A DNA stretch of 64,000 bases from Aralia elata (Eukaryota > Streptophyta > Magnoliopsida > Apiales > Araliaceae), in contig JAVJAP010000352.1 in NCBI GenBank assembly GCA_034770075.1, positions 372,001 to 436,000 on the forward strand, given 5' to 3'. Positions within the stretch are counted from its first letter, which is position 1. Every line of letters begins with the position of its first letter. Positions 54,964 to 64,000 of this stretch are shown piece after piece. A program made the translations under genes and the position numbers. The notes beneath the pieces were generated by a model, which was not told the DNA's origin, made no database searches, and saw nothing but the letters and a program-made list of their open reading frames with translations.

Positions 54964-57852
54964 TACATAAAAACAAATTAAGTTAGTAGCATCAAACAAA
55001 TCATAATCCCAAAACTCATCTTGCAAACGAAATATATACGCAATATCAACAATGCAAGTAAAGTAATGAAAATAATCATCAAAAACTCCAACTCCTGCAA
55101 AGAACATAGCAACATCTGGCAACTCCGACGTATCGACATGAACAACTTGTAAACATCTCTTTCCAAGCAGTGATCGAATCAGTATAACACCCTGCAAACT
55201 CCTCGTAACACAACTTGGAAACTTAATCTTTCGATCTCTTTTACTCAAGAACTTGTCCACACCAACACGATGCTCCTCCACACGTAAGCCAAATACTTCC
55301 AAATTACTAACTACATCAAAACAAACTAAATAAGCAACTAAAACTAACACGCAATCAAAATTTCTACCTAAGAAATCAAATGCATATATAGTAAAATAAA
55401 AGCAAATAAAACTATGAAAAGTCCTATATCCTCCTGGATCAAATATCAGCATGTAGAACTCTTCATGTAGCATAATCTCCCATCCACGAATTCCCGGATC
55501 AAAAACCAGCCTGATGATCTTGACCATTCGTAGATAAACCCCTTGACAAATTCCCGGATCAAACGTGAACCTTATGATCTCGATCATTTGTACTAACTTC
55601 CATTCCAATGCACCCGGATCAAATGTCAAAATTTGAAATTCAACTCGTTGCATTCGCAAGTGCTCTTGAATTCCTGGATTAAACACAAAACCAAACAAAT
55701 CAATAAGTACCTTTTGTTTAATCACCAAGAAATCAAATAATTCAAATTCACATACAAAGTCTAGTAAAACAAAATTCAAAACACTTCCCTTTAGACTTTC
55801 CATGCATTGCTCAAATTGATTTGCAAATTGAATTAAACCTTTCTCCTCGATGAGTATGAACCCATCACAAATCTGCAAAACAAATTCAACCTTTCCCTTC
55901 CCATTGACATCAACCAATGCAAAATCAAATAACAACATCAATGAAATTGAAAGATCAAAACCAACACCACAAGATAAAAACTCATTAGCATACTTATGAT
56001 ACTCACAATCAAACTCAACATATGCCAAAGAATTTTTCCAAGTGTCAACAAAAGTCGAAATATCACCAAAACAAATATTATCATATTTTCCCATGAAAGA
56101 ATACAAAATATGATTTAACATGAAAATATTTAATGCATTAGTTAATCCCAACGATTTAACTAAACATGTATGTAAACCATATCTCAATCCAATCTGATGA
56201 TAATCACTTTTCAATTCAATACCAAATTCCTTTCCATTCAAGACAACATCCTCAAAATCATGCAATGATAACAACTCTAATGGAAAGACATTACCAAATG
56301 ATAACAATTCATGCAATGAAAATTTCTCTATTGAAGAGTCATGATTACTACCATTATCAATTAACGACATGCTATGTAAAGATTGATCAAAATCTAATTC
56401 AACATGTGAATGAAAAACCCTAGAATGAATTTCATGCAAGTACAAACGTTGAAAACGAGAATTCCCACAATAATCACCAGAATAAATTCTACGAAGATAT
56501 GCACTTTGACAATGAGAATTTACCAAATGATAGTAAGAACATTGACAACGAGAATATAACGCATGCTCATAAACTAACTCGACAAATATCAAATACCCTC
56601 CATAGTTTATGATAAAGACGATTTTACCCTCAAAATAGCCAAACACAGATTTATCCATGGAAGCATGAACAACATGTTTTAATAAACTCATGAACATACT
56701 AGATGCATTAGTTAATCTAACAGAGATAACTATCCACCTATACACGTCACATGTTAACAAAACTTTCCATTTATCACAATATCTCATGCTAATTTGATTA
56801 GGCATAAACATCACATGATCATTTTCCAATGTAGATAAAACACAAGCACTATGCAATTTATCAAGCATATTATCTAAGTAAAGAAAATAAAAACGATACT
56901 TGTTTACCAATTCAAAATCGATGCACAAGCTAAACGTCTTATCCTCCTTAGGTAGTATGATCTCATGAATAGCACACGAACTCATGTCTTCATCCACGAT
57001 ACCTTTCTCTATCAACTCTCCAACTTGCCTCGGTGACTCTTTTGTCTCCTCAAGAACACCATAAGCTGACTGGTATGGATTGATAGCTCGGGGTATGTCA
57101 TCAACAACCTGTACAAGAGAAACAACAGAACTAGACAAAGAAGAGTTAATCTTGTTAGTATTCAAAAGCGCCGTCTTGTACGAATGTACAGTCATTGGCT
57201 TTTCAAAATACAACTCACTTTCCAACTCACTCTCCTCTCTTTTTTCACTCTTACTCTCCACTGTTTCTTTCTCTCGTTTGTTTTCACTCTCAATCTTTTT
57301 ATTTTCTCGTTTCTTTTCATTCTCTTTTTCACACTTTTCTTTTTCACACTCAATCTTTTTTTCAATTTCTTTTTGTCGTTCAATTTCACATGTATTTTCC
57401 TTCTTTGAATCATGGACTTCATCTCGAACATCGGAACTTAACAACTCTCCTTGAACAGCATATTCTATTATTTCTTCTTCCACCTGCGGCTGGGCTAGCT
57501 TCTTTTGCGCATGTCGAGCGTTTTGTAGTTTCCTCGCCAACTCTCTTAATGATCCCATGACTTCTTCTTCCTCTTGCGGCTGATCTCGCTCTTTTTGTGC
57601 CTTAAGAGTAACTCGTTGCTGTTCCAAATTATCGTCCTTTAACTCATTATACGTTCTCATGATGTCCTCAAATGATGCCGGTTCAATACACACCCTAGGA
57701 GTTTCTCTTTGCTGTCTCCACTGCAAATCTTCATTCCTACGAACCTTCTTTCCATTATCACAAGTTGAACGCCTTGAAGGCTGCTCTACATGTTTCGGAG
57801 ATGCATGTTCATTCCTCCAATTAAGATGTCTTGGAACAAACCGCTTCCTCAT
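54913..57852 (-). CDS. 979-codon chimeric Gag-Pol-derived protein, function unknown
   Basis: The frame is uninterrupted. The frame is open a little further upstream (ERPIETWEELK), so 57852 may be an internal Met. Residues 1-12 (MRKRFVPRHLNW) are the end of a gag core. Residues 60-215 are charged, with K/E-rich coiled-coil-like sequence at 150-215. Residues 285-415 are a first reverse-transcriptase remnant (LPKEDKTFSLCIDF, LTNASSMFMSLLKHV), with YFEG at 406-409 where the family has YFDD. Residues 545-600 are a second RT remnant (LKSDYHQIGLR, GLTNALNIFMLNH), with FGDI at 595-598. FDPG-type motifs recur exactly every 20 residues from 724 to 804. The C-terminus is WVNPFQEEG. Both polymerase sites are dead. 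I see no protease, RNase H or integrase. It could be a structural or packaging protein, which is inference. Confidence 0.85.
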   Translation of the reverse strand: MRKRFVPRHLNWRNEHASPKHVEQPSRRSTCDNGKKVRRNEDLQWRQQRETPRVCIEPASFEDIMRTYNELKDDNLEQQRVTLKAQKERDQPQEEEEVMGSLRELARKLQNARHAQKKLAQPQVEEEIIEYAVQGELLSSDVRDEVHDSKKENTCEIERQKEIEKKIECEKEKCEKENEKKRENKKIESENKREKETVESKSEKREESELESELYFEKPMTVHSYKTALLNTNKINSSLSSSVVSLVQVVDDIPRAINPYQSAYGVLEETKESPRQVGELIEKGIVDEDMSSCAIHEIILPKEDKTFSLCIDFELVNKYRFYFLYLDNMLDKLHSACVLSTLENDHVMFMPNQISMRYCDKWKVLLTCDVYRWIVISVRLTNASSMFMSLLKHVVHASMDKSVFGYFEGKIVFIINYGGYLIFVELVYEHALYSRCQCSYYHLVNSHCQSAYLRRIYSGDYCGNSRFQRLYLHEIHSRVFHSHVELDFDQSLHSMSLIDNGSNHDSSIEKFSLHELLSFGNVFPLELLSLHDFEDVVLNGKEFGIELKSDYHQIGLRYGLHTCLVKSLGLTNALNIFMLNHILYSFMGKYDNICFGDISTFVDTWKNSLAYVEFDCEYHKYANEFLSCGVGFDLSISLMLLFDFALVDVNGKGKVEFVLQICDGFILIEEKGLIQFANQFEQCMESLKGSVLNFVLLDFVCEFELFDFLVIKQKVLIDLFGFVFNPGIQEHLRMQRVEFQILTFDPGALEWKLVQMIEIIRFTFDPGICQGVYLRMVKIIRLVFDPGIRGWEIMLHEEFYMLIFDPGGYRTFHSFICFYFTIYAFDFLGRNFDCVLVLVAYLVCFDVVSNLEVFGLRVEEHRVGVDKFLSKRDRKIKFPSCVTRSLQGVILIRSLLGKRCLQVVHVDTSELPDVAMFFAGVGVFDDYFHYFTCIVDIAYIFRLQDEFWDYDLFDATNLICFYVGSDLWVNPFQEEGCQI
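55432..55683 (-). repeat. Five 20-residue FDPG protein repeats
   Basis: In the 979-codon frame, FNPG at residue 724 and FDPG at 744, 764, 784 and 804 are separated by exactly 20 residues. Each is preceded by a hydrophobic triplet and followed by a loosely conserved LxMxxIIRL-like segment. At DNA level CCCGGATCAAA recurs every 60 bp, with the rest diverged. Confidence 0.92.
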
Positions 57853-57860
57853 GATAATTT

Positions 57861-58058
57861 TTAATTCTTCCCATGTCTCGATCGGACGCTCTTCATATCT
57901 TGAACTGCAAGTTTGAACTTCTTGTACTCGGAATAATTATGATAGCCAAACTCTCGTTCCTTCCTTTCCTCCCAACTCAAATAAGCCTCAGGATTGCGCC
58001 TTCCTTGAAAGGATCTCTTTTGCCACTCATAATTATTTTCACAATTATATCCATACAT
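57861..58058 (-). pseudogene. gag: Gag N-terminal remnant
   Basis: The likely start is the Met at 58058 (MYGYNCENNYEWQ). It contains RRNPEAYLSWEERKEREFGY and HNYSEYKKFKLAVQD, the beginning of the gypsy gag core. It leaves frame just before the ERPIETWEELK segment, which is open in the frame of the 979-codon ORF. About 30 residues of the usual core between the two are missing. A ribosomal frameshift cannot be excluded, but a deletion is simpler. Confidence 0.7.
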
Positions 58059-58608
58059 GATTGCTGCAAAACAAAGGTTAGTAGATAAAAAATTTTTCTC
58101 ACACACTCCCTTATGTGTTTCGCTCAAACAATGTATCACATAAATATGAAAACACTCGTGTATCACACAATTAGGCTTTTACCCTCAATTGATCTCACAC
58201 TCTTGCCTTTTACCTCTCAAATTCCCTCTTATAGGTTCTTTTTGAATTCGCCAAATAAATATCTCAGCTTTTCTATCAATTCAATAAGAACTTATCACAA
58301 AACAAAATATAGCAAGTGTGACGTACGATAACCACCAAATTTTCACGATCACCAATTAAAATCCTCTTGAGTGAAATCCCAATATCCTCAAAATTCACAA
58401 ATTCCAACAATAGAATCAAATAATAACTTCTTCAATACGATCCCAATAATCACGAACTTATGAAACCCAAGCAATTGCAACAATAATAATTTTCCCTCTT
58501 TTTTTTTTTTTTTTTTTTTTACTCACAAATTTTATTTTTTTTTACTCACAAATTCAAAGAAACAATAAAGATAAATACTTAGCTAGAAAACGCAGCTCTG
58601 ATACCAAA
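58059..58608 (-). other. 5' leader and primer site of the chimeric-ORF element
   Basis: 58595-58606 is the complement of TGGTATCAGAGC, the tRNA-iMet primer site, two bases from the LTR. The rest is AT-rich leader with an A/T homopolymer tract (T at 58497-58520). No gene is present. Confidence 0.85.
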
Positions 58609-59832
58609 TGATAGACTCCACGGCACGCTTGCGTGAGGTGGTCGTCGCCCGGATCGTTTCTAGTAAAGTTGAACGGTGGATAGCTTGCAACACCTTAACC
58701 CCTCGCCTATATGTAGACGGTAATCTTGGTACAATTGCTCGCCTTGGAGATCTGCGTTGAATGGAACACCAACGACACCTTGACCCAATGTCTATAAAGA
58801 GACAAGAACCAAAAGTACAATCGACGCTTGATGTATGATAGAATGACGCCAAAAACAACTATGAATTGTTGTATGATAAGTCGATAATTGAATCTCAAGA
58901 AAACTAAGAAATTAATCTAGGAATTCTCAAAGAACCAAAAGATGAGAAGAATCTCACAATAATTTCATTAATCAAAAGTGTAGTCTTCTTTGTACATAAC
59001 TCATGTATTCTATTTATACTAATAACATGAAACCCTAATCCTATAAGGAAATAAAAATTTGAATTAGAAAAGAAATCTTAACTAGAAAACAATATAGAAA
59101 TCAAATCTTATCTAATAAATATCCTAGTTACAAAATAATAGGAAAAGATTCCCAAAAGATTGCATTAAATCTGATAAAACGCGTCCTCGGGATCCGTGTC
59201 TAGGCTTGGACGCCGGGGCTTTCAACTTGTACTAGTTTTGGACGCCGGGGATTTCAAAGCCAGAAAACTTTCTGCATTCCAAAGTCGGGGCTTTCATTTC
59301 CAAGGCATTCTGGACGCCGGGGCTTTGAGTCCCATCTTTGAAAACATCCACGATTCGCACCAAAATTCTGCTGCGACGTCCTTTGGAAAAATGACCATAA
59401 CTTTTGATTCGGAAAGAGTTACGGGACCTGCCACCTATCAAATCGAAGATCTCGAAGAGATCTACAACTTTCATTCTTTGAGTTTTGCGAAATTCCAACT
59501 GGATCAAGGTAAAAATTAAGTCCGAAGTGACTGCTATGTAAATGACATCTCCAAACTCTTCAATCTTCATTCCAATCATCCTTGAACCAACTTCCATTGT
59601 TCCAAACATTGTTCTATGGCTTGGCTTGCGTTGATTCGGCTTTACTAAATAGATGGTATCTAGTAATCCCAAATCATATGATTGACCTTCACTTCGCCGT
59701 TCATATGAATTTAGCTCCAATGTACGCATCCTTGAATGGATTTCAAACCAATCACTCGCGACTAACTGATGAACCTCCTGAAATCGAGTTGAGTGAATGT
59801 TGTTCGATGCGAGCCTGGTCAGGATTGTATCA
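58609..59832 (-). repeat. 5' LTR of the chimeric-ORF element
   Basis: The partner of 53661-54884, same length and ends. It is followed on the right by AGAGT (59833-59837), the second target duplication. Confidence 0.95.
59009..59018 (-). promoter_or_regulatory. TATA box driving the chimeric-ORF element
   Basis: Minus-strand TATAAATAGA about 400 bp from the inner LTR edge. The GGACGCCGGGGC units (59208-59325) lie 190-320 bp upstream. Confidence 0.65.
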
Positions 59833-59837
59833 AGAGT

Positions 59838-60318
59838 CTACTTGACTATCAATTGTTCTAAAAGTAATAATTGTTCTTGCTTCTGATATTTATATTGTTG
59901 AATTCTCTTTCTATATTCCCTTCATCATGATATATCCCTTATTGTTGTATTTTAAACTTGCTGAGCAACTAGTTGCTCACCCTTGCTATATCATGACTTT
60001 CATTGCAGCAAAACCCGAGACATCAGGAAAGGGCAAGGGTAAAGAAAAGATGAAGTGATAAACTTCACGTAGCTGGCTTTAGTTTATGTTTAGTGTAATT
60101 GCTATTAATGTAATTTAAACCCTGATTATTATTTAGGGTATGTTTTGGTGTTATGTATTAAGGTTATTGTATCTTGGGACTAGTAACACATTTCTAATGA
60201 ACAACATATGTTTGTTATATTCCGCATTTTAGTCAATGTATGTTGTTAGAGGTGAATGTGTATTGGATCGTGATGACCGAATCCGGGTAGTTGGAGACCC
60301 GAATTTGGGGGCGTCACA
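59838..60318 (+). repeat. Tekay-like LTR, segment 4 (3' end)
   Basis: It ends AATTTGGGGGCGTCACA, the usual Tekay LTR terminus. It parallels the end of the 61209-63889 LTR (TATTCCGC, TAATGACCGA-like, TTTGGGGTCGTTACA). This completes the LTR begun at 37181. The four segments sum to about 3.6 kb. Confidence 0.75.
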
Positions 60319-61208
60319 GATATACACGTAAAGTGTATTTGTCAGTTTATTTTTGGATATGGCTGAGAAAAGAGAGAAAAAGAGAGTGGGAGAATTTTCT
60401 GAGAATTGAGAAGAAGGTCTAAAATCTAAGAAGGAAGAAGAAGGGTAGTCAAGGCTCTCCTAATCAATCTAAAGAAGAAATCAAAGGTAATAACTTGGTC
60501 GTAAAATTTATTTTTGGTGTTCTTGAATTTTTGGTTGAATATGTACATTTTAGCTTATGTTGGAGTCAAAAATTAGGGGTTAGTTCATATTATAATCTTA
60601 AATTGATTGTTGATTATGACAATACATTAAGATACGAAAAGAATGCATGTAGAATGGATTAAAATGGTTTAGAGATGAATTCACAGTGTTTGATTTCATT
60701 AAAATGGCCAAAACATGAATACTTTGTATAAACAGTGAATTTTTGGTCTCTAATTGGTTGATTATGTGTAATATAGTGATTAGAATTGTTAGGAACATGC
60801 TGGATATTTGTTTTACAACATGTTTGATGTCTGGGTGTGTTTAATATGTGAGTCGGATGGTAGAATTTGGGAAATTTGGGTTGGAAATTCTGCAGTTTGC
60901 GAACTGCAGAATCTGGAATTCATGGAGCTCGCCCCGGCGAACTCATTAAGCCAATTGTCTCGCCCCGGCAGGAGCTCGCCCCGGCGAGCTCAATGAACTG
61001 ATTTTCTCGCCCCGGCGAGAAATTTTGTGAAGGAATTCTCGCCCCGGCGAGCTCAGTGCAGGAAGTGTTAAAATTTTTCTTTCTTTGTAGTTATGCTATA
61101 TCACTCTATGCATGTTTAAAACTTAGATTAATGTGTTGAACGAATACCAAGATGTTAAGTTGGATGCTAAGCATATACTTGATGATGATAGAATATAAAG
61201 GTTGATGA
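60319..61208 (+). repeat. Partial Tekay-like LTR with palindrome cluster
   Basis: It resembles about 62110-63000 of the next LTR, including the GAGAGG-rich stretch, the TTCTTG segment, the 26-bp palindrome (60887-60912, one mismatch) and five CTCGCCCCGGCGAG-type units (60928-61051). It lacks the LTR ends. No gene is present. Confidence 0.75.
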
Positions 61209-63889
61209 TGTGACAACCCGGATTTTCAGAAATTATTAGATAAGAATTTAATAATAAAATTCTTGTTACGAGATGTTTTGGGTTTGGATATATGTATATA
61301 TATGATATGTATTGTGAAATATGTGATTTGATGTGAAGAGAATTATATATTCGTGTATTTGGGAAGAAATGGTTTAATAGTTAACTAAACCATTGAAAAG
61401 ATTAAATAAAATTTCCATGAGAAGGAAATTAGTTGGGAAATATTAGTTAATTAAATTAAGTTAAAATTATATTAGAAAATAATATAATTTGCTTGTTATG
61501 TCTTGTGGACAATGGTAGTTATTGTGAATTAAGTTTCACAAATAATGTGAGCGATTCACTTAATTCAAATAGTGAATCAATGTGAATATACTTGTTTTAA
61601 TAAATTAGAGTTTAATATATATGTAAATGTAATAAGATTGTGAGTTTTGTTTATAGTTTAAAATATTTATGGATTTGAATAAATATTTTATTTGGAATAT
61701 TTATGGAATAAATATTTGATGAATATTATGTACGTATGATGATATTGAGTAGTTGATGATAAAACAATTTTATCGTCGGTGCGTATTTTTGTTACGCTAA
61801 TAGAATAGTAATATTCTAATTTAAAATTAGAGGATTAATGTTTTATTGAATAAAATGTTTTATTTGATAAAATTATAATTTGACTATATTGAATTATAAT
61901 TTTGTCGATAAGGTTTTAATGGGAATTATTAATAAGCTTAATTAGATTTATTAATAAAAATAAGTTTAATTTAAGTGTGACAAGGGTATCATGCAATAAG
62001 AAGGTTATTAAAATAAATTAGAATTGGATTTAAAATGGTCTTGCCAAACATGGCCTTATGGCCTTTGGCTTACTCAACTGACAAAACCTTTTGGTTTTGT
62101 TTAACTGATAAATCATATCAGTTTTTTTACGTGGTTTATGATCAAAACCTGTAACACAGAGAGTTAGAGGGGAGAGGAAATTGAAAAGAAATTAGAAGTT
62201 CTGAGAATCAAGAGAGGATTTTAGAGTAATTCTTATCATCTTCTCATCAACACAAGCACAAACGAGGATTTAAGGTGATAATGTAACCCTTTTTGTTCTT
62301 AACTTTTTGTGTTCTTGAGTTTTGTAAAATAAGGGTTTTTAATTGATGAATTATGAATGATTGTTGTATATGCATGTTGGAAGGTGTTTATAATTCATTG
62401 TATATAAGTTACAATCGATTTCCAGAAATTAGATTGATGTTAAACAAGTTTTAAATTGAGAATTTGTGTTCTTGAAGAATATATGAGTTTTGGAAAACCT
62501 ACGGAAAAATTGATTTAAATCCTTTGTTTTTGTTAGTTTGGTTGATTTAGGTTGTTAGAATCATTGTATACATGTTGGGTATTGATTCTACAACGATTAT
62601 AATATTTGGGTATATCTAAATTGTTGTTAAAATGAAGAAATTGGGAAATTTTGGTCTAAAAATTCTGCAGTTCGCGAACTGCAGAATCTGGGATTCATAA
62701 AGCTCGCCCCGGCGAGCTCGGCAAGTCAAATTTCTCGCCTCGGCGAGAGTGTTGCACTATATTTTCTCGCCCCGGCGAGCGTTTTGTGTAGTGATTCTCT
62801 CGCCCCGGCGAGAATTGCAGAAATGAAAAATTTTATTGTTTTTAATTCTTTTTTTTTGGTCATGCTATGTTATCCTATATGTTTATAAACATTATACATT
62901 TAATGTAAAGCGAAGTTTAAGACCTAACTAAGAGTTAAGTGTCGATTAAAGTGGAACGAAATAAAATGAAGGATTATGAATTGTTAAGTAGAATGAATAC
63001 TAAGTGTTGATATGTGGCTAATAAATGATGTACATGATTATATATATCGTGTAGGATACATGAAGTGCAGATATTTATAAGCTGGTTATGGTAATTGATA
63101 ATCTACAAACCAGGCAAGTCTTTCAGTTCTTACTTGTTATGTGAACTAAATGATTAACTGTTTTCAATCATATGATGTAAAAGCGTGATGTATTTCATAT
63201 ATGTTACAAGTATGAAACGACAAAGTCAAAATATGACTACGTTCGTTGAATGAAGAATACCGATTGAGTTATGGAACTCAATCTCTAGTTGTTACGTGTT
63301 GATAATTATGCATGATATGTTAAGCCAAATGTTTATGATTTGAATAATGAGCATGTTATCTATGTGTTATGTGATGCATGCAAGCTGTTAGATTTTGCTG
63401 AGCTGTCAAGCTCATTCTTACAAATAACCATTTTTGCAGGTTAGAGATACAAGGTAAAGTTAAGTGCTGCTTGAATGACATGATTCAAATGTTAAGTATG
63501 AAGATTAATTGTTTTAGCTTAAGTTATATTTTTGAACCATGTTAAAGGTTCTGATTGATGTAATTGATGATGGATTAAATGTATCAGAGGTTGAGTTGTT
63601 AAATTTGTATTGAGTTGTAATTTAATTTTATCCGTTGTATAAAGGATATGAAATCCAAAAGTTTTATTTTTTGTTATAACTCTGATGAAGAGAATCAAAT
63701 ATGATTCTAGAATATGTAAATATCTAAAGGTTATGATTCAGGGAAAGCTAAGAAAGAAAATTGGAAAGTTTACTATTATTCCGCGTTTTATTAAGTTTAG
63801 CATTGAATAATGTTGTAAAGTCAGAAAATGGATGTATTGTTAATGACCGATGTGGAGAGTTGGAATGTTAAGAATTTGGGGTCGTTACA
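61209..63889 (+). repeat. Tekay-like 5' LTR
   Basis: TGTGACAACCC to GGGGTCGTTACA, 2681 bp, followed at once by a primer site. It contains a perfect 26-bp palindrome (62662-62687, half-site ATTCTGCAGTTCG) and four CTCGCCCCGGCGAG units at 62703, 62734, 62766 and 62799. Confidence 0.88.
62662..62812. repeat. 26-bp palindrome and four CTCGCCCCGGCGAG units
   Basis: The palindrome half-site is ATTCTGCAGTTCG. It is followed at about 16 bp by the first CTCGCC/GGCGAG unit, with the others spaced about 31-33 bp. The same arrangement occurs at 60887-61051. Confidence 0.92.
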
Positions 63890-64000
63890 GTTGCTATCAG
63901 AGCTGATAGGTTAGAAACCTTAGGTACGAGTACCTTAGGCTATAACCTTAGAGAAGAGAGGTGGAGGTGATAGAGTTTAAAGAATAATAAGTTAAATGTA
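63890..64000 (+). mobile_element. Start of the internal region of a Tekay-like element
   Basis: GTTGCTATCAGAGC is one base off the canonical GTTGGTATCAGAGC tRNA-iMet primer site. The leader continues to the window edge, so the body of this element lies to the right. Confidence 0.8.

Larger units (their letters stand above)
53661..59832 (-). mobile_element. Non-autonomous gypsy-derived element with a 979-codon chimeric ORF
   Basis: A 6.17 kb element in minus orientation. LTRs of exactly 1224 bp each (53661-54884 and 58609-59832) have TGATA...TATCA ends and differ at roughly a dozen sites by eye. The AGAGT duplication is complete. The tRNA-iMet primer site lies inside the 58609 LTR and the polypurine tract inside 54884. 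The only coding content is a gag remnant and one long open frame with dead reverse-transcriptase modules. There is no protease, RNase H or integrase that I can recognise. Its LTR ends resemble those of the 15512-18066 gypsy fragment, which does encode RNase H and integrase, so that family is a plausible helper. Confidence 0.93.

Noticed and set aside
57080..57560. Plus-strand Phe/Ser-rich frames opposite the 979-codon ORF
   Set aside because: They are antisense shadows of the K/E-rich coiled-coil-like segment.
53661..59832. Assigning the chimeric ORF as a working gypsy polymerase
   Set aside because: Both active-site boxes are changed (YFEG, FGDI) and no protease, RNase H or integrase motif is present.
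3483..63903. TGGTATCAGAGC-like sequences as possible tRNA genes
   Set aside because: Only the 3' complement of initiator tRNA is present, directly beside LTR ends. These are primer sites.

Overview
This window is plant nuclear DNA, most likely from a eudicot with a repeat-rich genome. It is AT-rich and eukaryotic, and I find no convincing host gene in it. Almost every base that can be assigned belongs to a transposable element: CACTA, Ty1/copia, Ty3/gypsy (Athila/Tat-like, Tekay/Del-like and a third family) or an L1-type LINE. Species cannot be read from the sequence. Lineage names below come from recognised protein motifs, primer-binding sites and LTR ends, not from a search.

Layout. 1-1640: 5' part of a CACTA transposase gene (minus) followed by a GC-rich palindrome array. 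1640-12827: a spliced-looking leader and an intact env-like 'plant transposon protein' gene (10866-12164), split by a complete copia element, copia-1 (1927-10504, target duplication GTAAG). 12828-13680: a CACTA-type MITE. 13815-15514: 5' LTR, primer site and gag start of an Athila/Tat-like element, cut by a minus-strand gypsy fragment (15512-18066). 18067-19620: LTR-like non-coding DNA with tandem repeats. 19620-24051: an Athila-like element on the minus strand with LTR ends and a broken env-like gene, plus a copia LTR fragment. 24052-36957: a plus-strand Athila-like gag-pol interrupted in its protease by copia-2 (25445-34536, duplication CATTG). 36958-60318: the 3' end of a Tekay-like element whose single LTR is split by three insertions: a 10.9 kb Tat-like non-autonomous element (38031-48884, duplication ATTGT), a 5'-truncated LINE (50300-52800) and a 6.2 kb gypsy-derived element (53661-59832, duplication AGAGT). 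60319-64000: a Tekay-like LTR fragment, then a full 5' LTR and primer site of another element that runs off the window.

How the parts fit. The insertions are nested, so their order can be read directly from the target duplications. Three elements look recently mobile because their two LTRs are nearly identical, yet copia-2 and the Tat-like element have no working pol and must have been copied by enzymes made elsewhere. The strongest candidate for something undescribed is the 53661-59832 element. It carries one uninterrupted 979-codon reading frame built from a gag remnant, a charged coiled-coil-like stretch, two separate reverse-transcriptase remnants that have both lost the catalytic Asp pair, and five 20-residue FDPG repeats. 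The second candidate is a recurring design: short GC-rich self-complementary repeats placed just upstream of the TATA box in several unrelated gypsy LTRs, or just after the primer site in the copia leaders. The same 14-nt palindrome occurs in two different lineages, and unit number differs between paired LTRs.
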